From NCBI GenBank assembly GCA_036657395.1, contig JAVXGM010000005.1, positions 1 to 64,000 on the forward strand: 64,000 nucleotides of DNA. The letters run 5' to 3'. Below the pieces are notes generated by a model, which was not told the origin of the DNA, made no database searches, and saw only the letters and a list, made by a program, of their open reading frames with translations. Positions 51,652 to 58,925 of the stretch are shown piece by piece. Within the stretch, counting starts at the first letter, position 1, and each line of letters begins with the position of its first letter. The DNA comes from JAVXGM01 sp036657395. Lineage in GTDB: Bacteria; Bacillota; Clostridia; Peptostreptococcales; Anaerovoracaceae. A program made the position numbers and the translations under genes.

Positions 51652-52572
51652 ATGATGAACAATTTGAATTCCATTAACTCTTATTTAAAGGATAAGTTTG
51701 GCTGTAAAGTAGTCAAGCTTTCTATCGATGGCGGGTTTACCTGTCCAAATCGAGATGGTACAAAAGGCATCGGAGGCTGCAGCTTTTGCTCCTCCTCTGG
51801 CTCTGGCGATTTAGCTAGCAATATTCCTGATCAACTAGAACTTTTATCTACTAAGTGGCCTAATGCAAAACACCTTGCCTATTTCCAAAACCATACTAAT
51901 ACTTATGCCCCTGTGAATGTATTGCGTGAGAAATTCGAAGCAGCTTTAGCCGATCCTAATATAATGGGGCTAGTTATTGCCACTCGGCCTGACTGCCTTT
52001 CGGCGGAAGTTTTAGAATTGCTCAGCGAACTTAATGAACGAACTTTTTTATGGGTAGAACTAGGCCTTCAAACCATTCACGAAAAAACTGCCGATAAAAT
52101 CAACAGATGCTACCCTCTATCTGTCTACGACGAGGCTATAGTCAATCTTAAAGCACATAACATTAGAACTGTTGTCCACTTGATTTTAGGCCTTCCTGGG
52201 GAGTCTCCTGAGGAGATGCTCCAATCAGTGTCTTATGTTTGTAGAAATCTTAATACTGACCAAGAAATCAATTCAGTTCCTGAACACATTTTCGGAATTA
52301 AGCTCCATATGTTTAACCTGGTTTCCGGCTCTCCTATGTCGATTACTAATCCTAACTATATCTCTTTTCCATCTATTGAAGCCTACGTGGATATGATAAT
52401 TTCCGCTTTAGAACTGGTTCCAGCTCACGTCACTATCCATCGTATTTCTGGAGACGCACCTAGGTCTACCCTTATTGCCCCAGAATGGAGCTATAAAAAG
52501 CTAACCATTTTAAACCTTATCCACAAAACCATGAAAGAGCGGGGAACATTCCAAGGTGCCAAATGTAAATAA
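51652..52572 (+). CDS. Radical SAM protein, YtqA/TIGR01212 type
   Basis: 306 aa. The cluster motif is long, CPNRDGTKGIGGCSFC near residue 31, as in the TIGR01212 family and unlike the usual CxxxCxxC. WVELGLQTIHEKTADKINR and HLILGLPGESPEEM are typical of the Elp3-like barrel. The family is tRNA- or translation-related by context, but the reaction is unassigned here. It is one of only two plus-strand genes, divergent from queH. A second ATG directly follows the first. Confidence 0.85.
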   Translation: MMNNLNSINSYLKDKFGCKVVKLSIDGGFTCPNRDGTKGIGGCSFCSSSGSGDLASNIPDQLELLSTKWPNAKHLAYFQNHTNTYAPVNVLREKFEAALADPNIMGLVIATRPDCLSAEVLELLSELNERTFLWVELGLQTIHEKTADKINRCYPLSVYDEAIVNLKAHNIRTVVHLILGLPGESPEEMLQSVSYVCRNLNTDQEINSVPEHIFGIKLHMFNLVSGSPMSITNPNYISFPSIEAYVDMIISALELVPAHVTIHRISGDAPRSTLIAPEWSYKKLTILNLIHKTMKERGTFQGAKCK

Positions 52573-52653
52573 AAATACAGACAGATAATTTCAGCTATGA
52601 AACTCTCCATCTGCACAATTACAAACATTTTATTGTTTTTATATTTTACCTTT

Positions 52654-53238
52654 TTATCTTGCTGGTCCTAATCGACCATCATTGTAGTGTTTTCTGCAAA
52701 GAGAAACGTATAAGTCATTTCCACCTACTACGATTTGCTCTCCACTTTTCACAAACTTCCCGTCTACAACTCTTGCCACCATAGTGGCTTTCCTGCCGCA
52801 CCAACATATGGTTTTTATTTCTTCGATTTTATCTGCATATACCAACATATAGTACGAGCCTTCAAAAAGCTCGTTTCTAAAGTCGTTTTTAAGCCCATAG
52901 GCAAGGACTGGCACTTCACAACTATCTACAATTTCAATCAACTCTTCTACGTGATGTTTTCTTAAAAATTGACACTCATCAATAAGCACACAATCTATAT
53001 CTTGCTTGTCGTTTTCTGACATAAAAAGCTCTAAAATATTAGTTTCATCCCGAACTACCATAGCATCTCTTTGAATTCCTATTCGTGAGGTAATCACTCC
53101 CGATCCATAGCGGTTATCTACACATGGTACTAAGGTTAACACCTTTTTCCCCCGCTCCTCGTAATTATATGCTACTTTAATGAGCTCAGTGGATTTTCCT
53201 GCATTCATTGTGCTGTATCTATAATAAAGTTGAGCCAT
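52654..53238 (-). CDS. tdk: Thymidine kinase
   Basis: 194 aa, type II TK. P-loop YRYSTMNAGKSTELI, VLIDECQFL (Walker B) and zinc cysteines in CWCG and SLCRKHY; the lasso loop lies in ATMVARVVDGKFVKSG. It salvages thymidine to TMP. The start at 53236-53238 has AGGAGG 7 nt upstream. Confidence 0.95.
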   Translation of the reverse strand: MAQLYYRYSTMNAGKSTELIKVAYNYEERGKKVLTLVPCVDNRYGSGVITSRIGIQRDAMVVRDETNILELFMSENDKQDIDCVLIDECQFLRKHHVEELIEIVDSCEVPVLAYGLKNDFRNELFEGSYYMLVYADKIEEIKTICWCGRKATMVARVVDGKFVKSGEQIVVGGNDLYVSLCRKHYNDGRLGPAR

Positions 53239-53275
53239 ATCAATCCTCCTGTTTGGTAAATCATCTGGTCTCTTT

Positions 53276-53304
53276 AGTTTAAACGATAAGGTGGGTAAAA
53301 GCAA
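53276..53304 (-). promoter_or_regulatory. Possible tdk promoter
   Basis: Minus strand: -35 TTGCTT (53299-53304), 17-bp spacer, -10 TAAACT (53276-53281), just downstream of the tRNA terminator. Weak match. Confidence 0.35.
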
Positions 53305-53325
53305 TTAAATCTATGAATTGAACTA

Positions 53326-53368
53326 AAAAAATAACCCTTCGGACGCAATGTCAGCGAAGGATTATTTT
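53326..53368 (-). terminator. Terminator of the tRNA operon
   Basis: CCTTCG (53336-53341) pairs with CGAAGG (53355-53360), with AAATAA/TTATTT extending the stem. On the minus strand GTTATTTTTTT follows. It begins right after the CCA end of tRNA-Phe. Confidence 0.85.
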
Positions 53369-53444
53369 TGGTGCCCAGACTCGGAATCGAACCAAGGACA
53401 CGTGGATTTTCAGTCCACTGCTCTACCTACTGAGCTATCTGGGC
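53369..53444 (-). tRNA. tRNA-Phe (GAA)
   Basis: 76 nt, encoded CCA. Acceptor GCCCAGA pairs with TCTGGGC; anticodon loop CTGAAAA gives GAA. Last gene of the array, followed at once by the terminator. Confidence 0.97.
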
Positions 53445-53465
53445 ATGTTCTTGTTAAATTAAGTA

Positions 53466-53542
53466 TGGTGGGCCATCAGGGACTTGAACCCCGGACCTGC
53501 CGGTTATGAGCCGGACGCTCTGACCAACTGAGCTAATGGCCC
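53466..53542 (-). tRNA. tRNA with CAT anticodon (Met or Ile2)
   Basis: 77 nt, encoded CCA, acceptor GGGCCAT/ATGGCCC. Anticodon loop CTCATAA gives CAT. It is not an initiator type. Elongator Met and lysidine-modified Ile2 cannot be separated with certainty; the CTCATAACC loop also occurs in Bacillus Ile2. Confidence 0.9.
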
Positions 53543-53586
53543 ATGTTGCTTATCTTTTCTCTTTTAAGTCTCTTTCTAAGAAAAAT

Positions 53587-53663
53587 TGGTCGGGGTGGCA
53601 GGATTTGAACCCGCGGCCCACTGGTCCCAAACCAGTTGCGCTACCAAGCTGCGCTACACCCCG
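53587..53663 (-). tRNA. tRNA-Pro (TGG)
   Basis: 77 nt, encoded CCA. Acceptor CGGGGTG/CACCCCG; anticodon loop TTTGGGA gives TGG. Confidence 0.97.
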
Positions 53664-53703
53664 AAAATAGTTTTATTTGTATTATATGTTTGGACAGATT
53701 ATT

Positions 53704-53779
53704 TGGCAGGGGCAGTAGGATTTGAACCCACGGCACGTGGTTTTGGAGACCACTGCTCTACCAACTGAGCTATGCCCCT
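53704..53779 (-). tRNA. tRNA-Trp (CCA)
   Basis: 76 nt, encoded CCA with discriminator G. Acceptor AGGGGCA/TGCCCCT; anticodon loop CTCCAAA gives CCA. Confidence 0.97.
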
Positions 53780-53783
53780 ATAA

Positions 53784-53875
53784 TGGCGGAGAAGGTGGGA
53801 TTCGAACCCACGCGGCCCTTAACGAACCCTAACGATTTAGCAAACCGTCCTCTTTAGCCTCTTGAGTACTTCTCC
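53784..53875 (-). tRNA. tRNA-Ser (GCT)
   Basis: 92 nt with the long variable arm of serine tRNAs, encoded CCA, discriminator G. Acceptor GGAGAAG/CTTCTCC; anticodon loop TTGCTAA gives GCT. Confidence 0.96.
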
Positions 53876-53947
53876 AGGCTAAACATATATTTTATTTAAT
53901 TGTTATTATAATAATAGATTGGGTAGCTCTCGCTATATAGCATATAA

Positions 53948-54036
<89 letters not shown>

Positions 54037-54076
54037 TCATGCTTATTTCTGACTACTACCTTTTGCCTTAAATAAT

Positions 54077-54152
54077 TGGTGACCCATCGGAGATTCGAAC
54101 TCCGGACACCTTGATTAAAAGTCAAGTGCTCTGCCAACTGAGCTAATGGGTC
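54077..54152 (-). tRNA. tRNA-Lys (TTT)
   Basis: 76 nt, encoded CCA. Acceptor GACCCAT/ATGGGTC; anticodon loop CTTTTAA gives TTT. Confidence 0.97.
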
Positions 54153-54156
54153 ATAA

Positions 54157-54232
54157 TGGCTGGGGTAGCAGGATTCGAACCTACGCATGACGGAGTCAAA
54201 GTCCGCTGCCTTACCGGCTTGGCTATACCCCA
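54157..54232 (-). tRNA. tRNA-Gln (TTG)
   Basis: 76 nt, encoded CCA, discriminator G. Acceptor TGGGGTA/TACCCCA; anticodon loop CTTTGAC gives TTG. Only 4 nt separate it from tRNA-Lys. Confidence 0.96.
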
Positions 54233-54249
54233 ATCTTTCTTTTTTTAAA

Positions 54250-54326
54250 TGGTGAGCCCACAGGGATTCGAACCCCGGACACACGGCTTAGAAAGCCGTT
54301 GCTCTATCCAACTGAGCTATAGGCCC
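54250..54326 (-). tRNA. tRNA-Arg (TCT)
   Basis: 77 nt, encoded CCA. Acceptor GGGCCTA pairs with TGGGCTC through two G-T wobbles; anticodon loop TTTCTAA gives TCT. Confidence 0.95.
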
Positions 54327-54333
54327 TAGTTAA

Positions 54334-54407
<74 letters not shown>

Positions 54408-54415
54408 GTAGTAAT

Positions 54416-54490
54416 TGGAGCGGAAGACGAGATTCGAACTCGCGACCCTCGCCTTGGCAAGGCGATGCTCTACCCCTGAGCCACTTCCGC
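54416..54490 (-). tRNA. tRNA-Gly (GCC)
   Basis: 75 nt, encoded CCA. Acceptor GCGGAAG/CTTCCGC; anticodon loop TTGCCAA gives GCC. Confidence 0.97.
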
Positions 54491-54527
54491 ATGATAAATT
54501 GTTTTCTTATTTTCTTATTTAAAAAAT

Positions 54528-54612
54528 TGGTCGAGGGTGGTGGATTTGAACCACCGAAAGCTCAGCTAACGGATTTACAGTCCGCCCCCTTTGGCCACTC
54601 GGGAAACCCTCG
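54528..54612 (-). tRNA. tRNA-Tyr (GTA)
   Basis: 85 nt with a long variable arm, encoded CCA, discriminator A. Acceptor CGAGGGT/ACCCTCG; anticodon loop CTGTAAA gives GTA. Confidence 0.95.
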
Positions 54613-54656
54613 ATATCACTCCACACCGCCTAAGCAATGCTTTTATTGTTATTTAT

Positions 54657-54731
54657 TGGAGCTGGTGGAGGGAATCGAACCCCCAACCTGCTGATTACAA
54701 ATCAGCTGCTCTACCGTTGAGCCACACCAGC
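54657..54731 (-). tRNA. tRNA-Thr (TGT)
   Basis: 75 nt, encoded CCA. Acceptor GCTGGTG/CACCAGC; anticodon loop TTTGTAA gives TGT. Confidence 0.97.
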
Positions 54732-54770
54732 AGTTTGATCTTGCTGTTCTAAATTGTCTTTTAATAAAAA

Positions 54771-54847
54771 TGGCGATCCGGAACGGGTTCGAACCGTCGA
54801 CCTCCAGCGTGACAGGCTGGCATTCTAACCAACTGAACTACCGGACC
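54771..54847 (-). tRNA. tRNA-Asp (GTC)
   Basis: 77 nt, encoded CCA, discriminator G. Acceptor GGTCCGG pairs with CCGGATC (one G-T); anticodon loop CTGTCAC gives GTC. Confidence 0.96.
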
Positions 54848-54888
54848 ACATTTATAAGGCATAATCTTGGTTTAAAACCTGTAGATTA

Positions 54889-54964
54889 TGGTGGGCGCAA
54901 TAGGGCTCGAACCTATGACCCCCTGCTTGTAAGGCAGGTGCTCTCCCAGCTGAGCTATGCGCCC
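54889..54964 (-). tRNA. tRNA-Val (TAC)
   Basis: 76 nt, encoded CCA. Acceptor GGGCGCA/TGCGCCC; anticodon loop CTTACAA gives TAC. First gene behind the internal promoter at 55002-55030. Confidence 0.97.
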
Positions 54965-55001
54965 TCATATCATGTGTTTTATCTACCCGACACATTTACT
55001 T

Positions 55002-55030
55002 AATATACAGCATTCTATCTTACCTGTCAA
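55002..55030 (-). promoter_or_regulatory. Promoter of the tRNA-Val to tRNA-Phe operon
   Basis: Minus strand: perfect -35 TTGACA (55025-55030), 17-bp spacer, -10 TATATT (55002-55007), in the 145-bp gap between tRNA-Asn and tRNA-Val. Strong stable-RNA-type promoter. Confidence 0.8.
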
Positions 55031-55109
55031 GTATTTTTTCTCACTTTTTTTATTAATCATTACCCATATTATCTTTAGTTTTTTCTCAATAATACTTAGG
55101 ATGACTTGT

Positions 55110-55184
55110 TGGCTCCAAGGGTGGGGCTCGAACCCACAACCTACCGGTTAACAGCCGGTTGCTCCACCATTGAGCTACCTTGGA
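55110..55184 (-). tRNA. tRNA-Asn (GTT)
   Basis: 75 nt, encoded CCA, discriminator G. Acceptor TCCAAGG/CCTTGGA; anticodon loop CTGTTAA gives GTT. First gene of the array with its own promoter. Confidence 0.97.
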
Positions 55185-55208
55185 CCGTTTTTTTGAGAAC
55201 CGTGTTAC

Positions 55209-55237
55209 ATACTACCACATGACTTTTTTCATGTCAA
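55209..55237 (-). promoter_or_regulatory. Promoter of tRNA-Asn
   Basis: Minus strand: perfect -35 TTGACA (55232-55237), 17-bp spacer, -10 TAGTAT (55209-55214), 25 nt before the mature tRNA 5' end. Confidence 0.8.
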
Positions 55238-55286
55238 CGGCAATTCTTCATATTTTGATGATAATTATAATTTAACAGCCCTCAGC

Positions 55287-55910
55287 CTAAGTCTTTACAA
55301 GGGTTTCTATCTCTGAAATTAATTTCATTTTCCCGCTTGTAAGAGCAACAAAAATGTCTTTCACTTGCTGACTCTCTTCAATTTCTGTGGAAACTGTTAA
55401 AGTTATTTCCTCTTCGTATACAATATTTTCAATTTTAAATTGGCCTTTACTTGCTAAATTTTCCGCCTTACCTAAATAAGAATACTCCATTTTAATTTCC
55501 AAAATGCACATTTCTTTTACATCACAAATTCCACCAACATCTAGACCAAGTTTAGCACTACTAGTATAAGCACGAACTAGGCCGCCTGTGCCAAGTTTTA
55601 TTCCGCCAAAATACCGGCTAATTACCACCACAACATTGGTAATGCCTTTTTTTACAATCATCTGCACCATAGGTGCTCCAGAAGTTCCCTGAGGTTCTCC
55701 ATCATCACTGGCCCACTGCAACTGAAATTTATCCCCTATTACCATGGCTGGAACGTTGTGGGTTGCGCTTTTATGTTCATTTCTTATCTGTTTAATAAAC
55801 AGATCCGCCTCTTCTTTAGTTTCCACCGGTTTCACGTGGGCAATAAACCTAGATTTTTCTATTATTTGTTCTGCTTCACCTTGCTTATGAATGGTTTTAT
55901 AACGTATCAT
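55287..55910 (-). CDS. IMPACT/YigZ family protein
   Basis: 207 aa. The N-terminal UPF0029 domain has SRFIAHV, ATHNVPAMV, SDDGEPQGTSGAPM and RYFGGIKLGTGGLVRAY; a C-terminal ferredoxin-like domain (about 135-205) follows. Relatives are YigZ and the yeast Yih1/IMPACT translation regulators; the bacterial role is unclear. It overlaps the hflX end by 14 nt. Confidence 0.9.
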   Translation of the reverse strand: MIRYKTIHKQGEAEQIIEKSRFIAHVKPVETKEEADLFIKQIRNEHKSATHNVPAMVIGDKFQLQWASDDGEPQGTSGAPMVQMIVKKGITNVVVVISRYFGGIKLGTGGLVRAYTSSAKLGLDVGGICDVKEMCILEIKMEYSYLGKAENLASKGQFKIENIVYEEEITLTVSTEIEESQQVKDIFVALTSGKMKLISEIETLVKT

Positions 55911-57177
55911 ACTCTTTTAACCTACTGTAATCTTCCACTGATAATTCCACGTCAAACAAAGTTCCATTTTCCTCATACTCCATGGTCAGCACTCTAGTTT
56001 CAGCATGCAAATAAGAGGAAATATCCCCTCTATCATACGGTACTAGCAAATGAGCATGAACCCTGTCTGCAAAGATTTTATCCTTGATTTTTTCTAGCAA
56101 AACATCTACTTTGTAGCCTGTTTTCGCCGATATGCAAATGCTTTCGTATTCGGTAGTATCTAAGGGTATTGCCTTGGCAATATCCATCTTATTGTACACC
56201 ATAATTTTGTCTTTATCTTTTGCACCAATTTCCTGTATTACCTTATTGGTTACATGCACATGGAAATCAAAATGTTCATATGCAGAATCTACTATATGCA
56301 AAAGCAAATCTGCATCGGCAACCTCTTCTAAAGTCGCTTTAAAAGCTTGTATCAAAGAATGAGGTAATTTGCTTACAAAGCCAACAGTATCAATAAGTAT
56401 AAACTCTTGATCTTGCTCCAGTTTTATCCTTCTATGCTGAGTATCTAGGGTAGCAAAAAGCATGTCCTTCTCCATGACTGCCTTGTCCTCCTTCTGAGTC
56501 AAAGTTAGCATTTGATTCATCAGAGCCGATTTTCCTGAATTGGTATATCCCATTAAAGCAACTACAGGAACATTAGACTTGTTTCTTTTAATACGTTGAG
56601 TATCTCTTGTGTTTTTCACCTGGGCGATCTCTTTTTTAATATCGTCCATTCTCTTGGTAATATGTCTCCTATCTGTTTCCAGCTTTTTCTCACCTGGGCC
56701 TCTTGTACCTATACCTCCCCCAAGGCGGGATAAGGATTTTCCAAAGCCTGTAAGTCTAGGCATTCGATATTGCAACTGGGCAAGTTCAACTTGGAGTTTA
56801 CCTTCTCTTGAAGTGGCTCTAGCAGCAAATATATCAAGAATTAAAATCGTACGATCAATAACTCTAACACCAAGACCATCTTCTAAATTACGAAGTTGCA
56901 TCCCCGAAAGTTCATCATTAAAAATAACTGTATCCACTTCCATATTTTCGCACAACTGACCTAGTTCTTCCACTTTGCCCTTCCCTATGAGTAAGGCTGG
57001 ATTTGGCTTTGGCAGGGACTGTATCAGCTCTCCTGCCACTTCAATACCGGAAGCCTCCGCTAGCCCTGCAAGCTCTTCCATGGAATAAGAAATATCCTCA
57101 TTAAGTTGTAGGCCAACTAAAATGGCCCGATATTCGTCATCTCTCATGACTTCATTGTTTTCATTAAATTTAACCAT
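55897..57177 (-). CDS. hflX: GTPase HflX
   Basis: 426 aa. An HflX N-terminal nucleotide-binding domain (to about 190, ending GGIGTRGPGEKKLETDRR) is followed by the GTPase with G1 GYTNSGKSALMN, G3 DTVGF and G4 YNKMD. It binds the 50S subunit and splits or rescues stalled ribosomes. The Shine-Dalgarno before the ATG is weak, so the exact start is less certain; a second Met lies ten residues on. Confidence 0.93.
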   Translation of the reverse strand: MVKFNENNEVMRDDEYRAILVGLQLNEDISYSMEELAGLAEASGIEVAGELIQSLPKPNPALLIGKGKVEELGQLCENMEVDTVIFNDELSGMQLRNLEDGLGVRVIDRTILILDIFAARATSREGKLQVELAQLQYRMPRLTGFGKSLSRLGGGIGTRGPGEKKLETDRRHITKRMDDIKKEIAQVKNTRDTQRIKRNKSNVPVVALMGYTNSGKSALMNQMLTLTQKEDKAVMEKDMLFATLDTQHRRIKLEQDQEFILIDTVGFVSKLPHSLIQAFKATLEEVADADLLLHIVDSAYEHFDFHVHVTNKVIQEIGAKDKDKIMVYNKMDIAKAIPLDTTEYESICISAKTGYKVDVLLEKIKDKIFADRVHAHLLVPYDRGDISSYLHAETRVLTMEYEENGTLFDVELSVEDYSRLKEYDTL

Positions 57178-57216
57178 AAGTATATACTACCACATCTTTT
57201 ACCTTTTATGCTACTT

Positions 57217-57888
57217 TTACTCCTTAGTAACGTCTAAAATATCTTCCTTGGGCACCTGTACATAGCTATTTGGTACTTTTCCTAAAATTACGGCCTCTGC
57301 TATAAGGATGGTGCTAGAAAATGAGAATGTATTTTCTGCGAAGGGTGCTAACATTTGAACCTGACTTTCCAAAATAATATATATTTTATATTTTGTTTGA
57401 TTGATGCCTTTGGCCTCAAATTCCGTTTTAAAGTCCATATTGGACACGCTTTGAGGAATAACAGTCATGGTCACCTTTGGACCCGTCTGAGAAAAAATTT
57501 TACTGCCTAGGATGGCTCCTAAAGGTACCTTACTCTCATCCTTTTCCAACTTTACATAGTGTTTTTGTAATTCTTTTGATATTTCAGTGACAAGAAGATT
57601 CATTGCCTTTGTATCCGCATGAACTATTTTGACTTCATCCTCCTTATTTTCTTCCATTACTACAAGCTTGCTCATATCCATTTCTTTGCTAAACTGGTCA
57701 TTAATTGCACTATTTACAAGTCTGCTAATAAGAATTTTCGCTCGCACCTTTGCAATTTCTTCAAGATTTGACTCCACTGTCGTTTTTAAAGCTATTAAAC
57801 TGGCGGTAAATAAAATAAAGGTCAATATAAATATAATCCAAATAAGTAGCTTTGATCTTTTACGACTTTTGCCCCATTTTCTCCCCAT
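57217..57888 (-). CDS. yunB: Sporulation protein YunB
   Basis: 223 aa. A very basic N-terminus (GRKWGKSRKRSKL), one membrane segment (about 14-34) and an extracytoplasmic domain of the YunB family: ARAKILISRLVNSAINDQ, VPLGAILGSKIFSQTGP and AEAVILGKVPNSYV. In Bacillus subtilis YunB is made in the mother cell under sigma-E and is needed for proper sporulation. Its GGGGG ribosome-binding site lies in the codY terminator hairpin, and the T-run abuts the ATG; a sigma-K/E-like promoter at 57914-57942 would free it. Confidence 0.9.
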   Translation of the reverse strand: MGRKWGKSRKRSKLLIWIIFILTFILFTASLIALKTTVESNLEEIAKVRAKILISRLVNSAINDQFSKEMDMSKLVVMEENKEDEVKIVHADTKAMNLLVTEISKELQKHYVKLEKDESKVPLGAILGSKIFSQTGPKVTMTVIPQSVSNMDFKTEFEAKGINQTKYKIYIILESQVQMLAPFAENTFSFSSTILIAEAVILGKVPNSYVQVPKEDILDVTKE

Positions 57889-57939
57889 AAAAAAACACCC
57901 CCGCCAACTATATTACTCTATGTCAGCAAGAGGTGTTTT
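57889..57939 (-). terminator. codY terminator overlapping the yunB ribosome-binding site
   Basis: On the minus strand AAAACACC (57932-57939) pairs with GGTGTTTT (57892-57899), followed by a T-run of seven ending at the yunB ATG. The loop can pair further (GCTGAC with GTTGGC). The 3' arm adjoins and includes the G-run that serves as the yunB Shine-Dalgarno. Confidence 0.7.
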
Positions 57940-57942
57940 GTT
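57914..57942 (-). promoter_or_regulatory. Putative sigma-K (or sigma-E) promoter of yunB
   Basis: Minus strand: -35 element AACA (57939-57942), 16-bp spacer, -10 CATAGAGTA (57914-57922). This fits the sigma-K consensus mACm-N16-CATAnnnTA and the -10 of sigma-E. Transcription would start near 57907, inside the codY terminator loop, about 20 nt before the yunB ATG. Confidence 0.55.
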
Positions 57943-57957
57943 CTTATTTAATTTAAA

Positions 57958-58737
57958 CTATTTAAGCCACTCTTCTAGTTCTTCATCAAATTTGTCGTTA
58001 ATAATCTTAATATGGGTTCCCTTCATTCCTAAAGATCTAGATTCAATAACACCAGCACTTTCCAATTTACGCAATGCATTTACAATTACTGATCGTGTAA
58101 TCCCTGATCTATCTGCAATCTTGCTAGCAACCAAAAGGCCTTCTTGACCTTCTAGTTCGGCAAAAATCTGTTGTACTGCTTCAATCTCTGAGTATGATAA
58201 AGTCCCAATAGCCATTCTGACTACCGCTCTTAGCCTTGTATCTTCCTCTTCTTCTAAAGCTTTTGTTCTTTGTATTTCTAGTCCCACTACAGTAGCACCA
58301 TATTCTCCCAGAACTAAATCTTCATCACTAAACTCAGGAGAATACCTTGTGGTAATTAAGGTCCCCCATCTCTTTCCTCCACCTAAAATTGGAATAATTG
58401 TGTGAAGCTTGTCCGATGTATCATAATCGTACTTAAAGATCTTAAGTGCTTCTTCTGCTGTAATGTTGGCCTTAGTGCCTGTAACCTGCATCAATGCATC
58501 ATTGTACTCAACAGGGAACTTTTGAAATCCAGTTTCTGGATCCGAAATAGCCGAGCTGTCAGACTTGATCTTATAATTTACGCCGATTACTTTTCCTTTG
58601 CTACTGATAATGTATACATTGGCATCCATTAAGTCACTAAGGATCTCACACAAGTCTTGAAAAGATAGGCTACCACTAACACTCTCTTGTAAAACCCAAT
58701 TTAATTTTCTTACTTTCGCTAAAATTCTCTCATCCAT
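57958..58737 (-). CDS. codY: GTP- and isoleucine-sensing global repressor CodY
   Basis: 259 aa, the standard length. The N-terminal GAF domain (1-155) binds branched-chain amino acids, and the C-terminal winged helix has LLVASKIADRSGITRSVIVNALRKLESAGVIESRSLGMKG-type residues (about 200-250) recognising AATTTTCWGAAAATT. It represses amino-acid, peptide-uptake and stationary-phase genes when nutrients are plentiful. The promoter and two CodY-like boxes lie upstream, suggesting autoregulation. It follows hslU but has its own promoter. Confidence 0.96.
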   Translation of the reverse strand: MDERILAKVRKLNWVLQESVSGSLSFQDLCEILSDLMDANVYIISSKGKVIGVNYKIKSDSSAISDPETGFQKFPVEYNDALMQVTGTKANITAEEALKIFKYDYDTSDKLHTIIPILGGGKRWGTLITTRYSPEFSDEDLVLGEYGATVVGLEIQRTKALEEEEDTRLRAVVRMAIGTLSYSEIEAVQQIFAELEGQEGLLVASKIADRSGITRSVIVNALRKLESAGVIESRSLGMKGTHIKIINDKFDEELEEWLK

Positions 58738-58803
58738 ATATAATCTCCTCTATATCTGCTCACAATTTAATGTGGCTTTATTTGTTGAATTATTAACAAA
58801 TGT

Positions 58804-58832
58804 ATTATATATGGTTTTCAGAATAATAACAA
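58804..58832 (-). promoter_or_regulatory. codY promoter
   Basis: Minus strand: -35 TTGTTA (58827-58832), 17-bp spacer, -10 TATAAT (58804-58809), about 65 nt upstream of codY. Confidence 0.7.
58813..58827. promoter_or_regulatory. CodY-like box in the codY promoter spacer
   Basis: GGTTTTCAGAATAAT matches the palindromic consensus AATTTTCWGAAAATT at 11 of 15 positions and covers the -35/-10 spacer. Confidence 0.4.
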
Positions 58833-58843
58833 CTTGTTTTTAG

Positions 58844-58858
58844 AGTTTTCTAAAAAGT
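58844..58858. promoter_or_regulatory. CodY-like box upstream of the codY -35
   Basis: AGTTTTCTAAAAAGT matches AATTTTCWGAAAATT at 12 of 15 positions, 12 bp upstream of the -35. Together with the box at 58813-58827 it suggests autoregulation. Confidence 0.45.
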
Positions 58859-58925
58859 TTTTCCATTCCACACAATTGTCACAAAGTTGCAGTCTAGATT
58901 ATTTATTTTAAAACTAACTTGCTTC

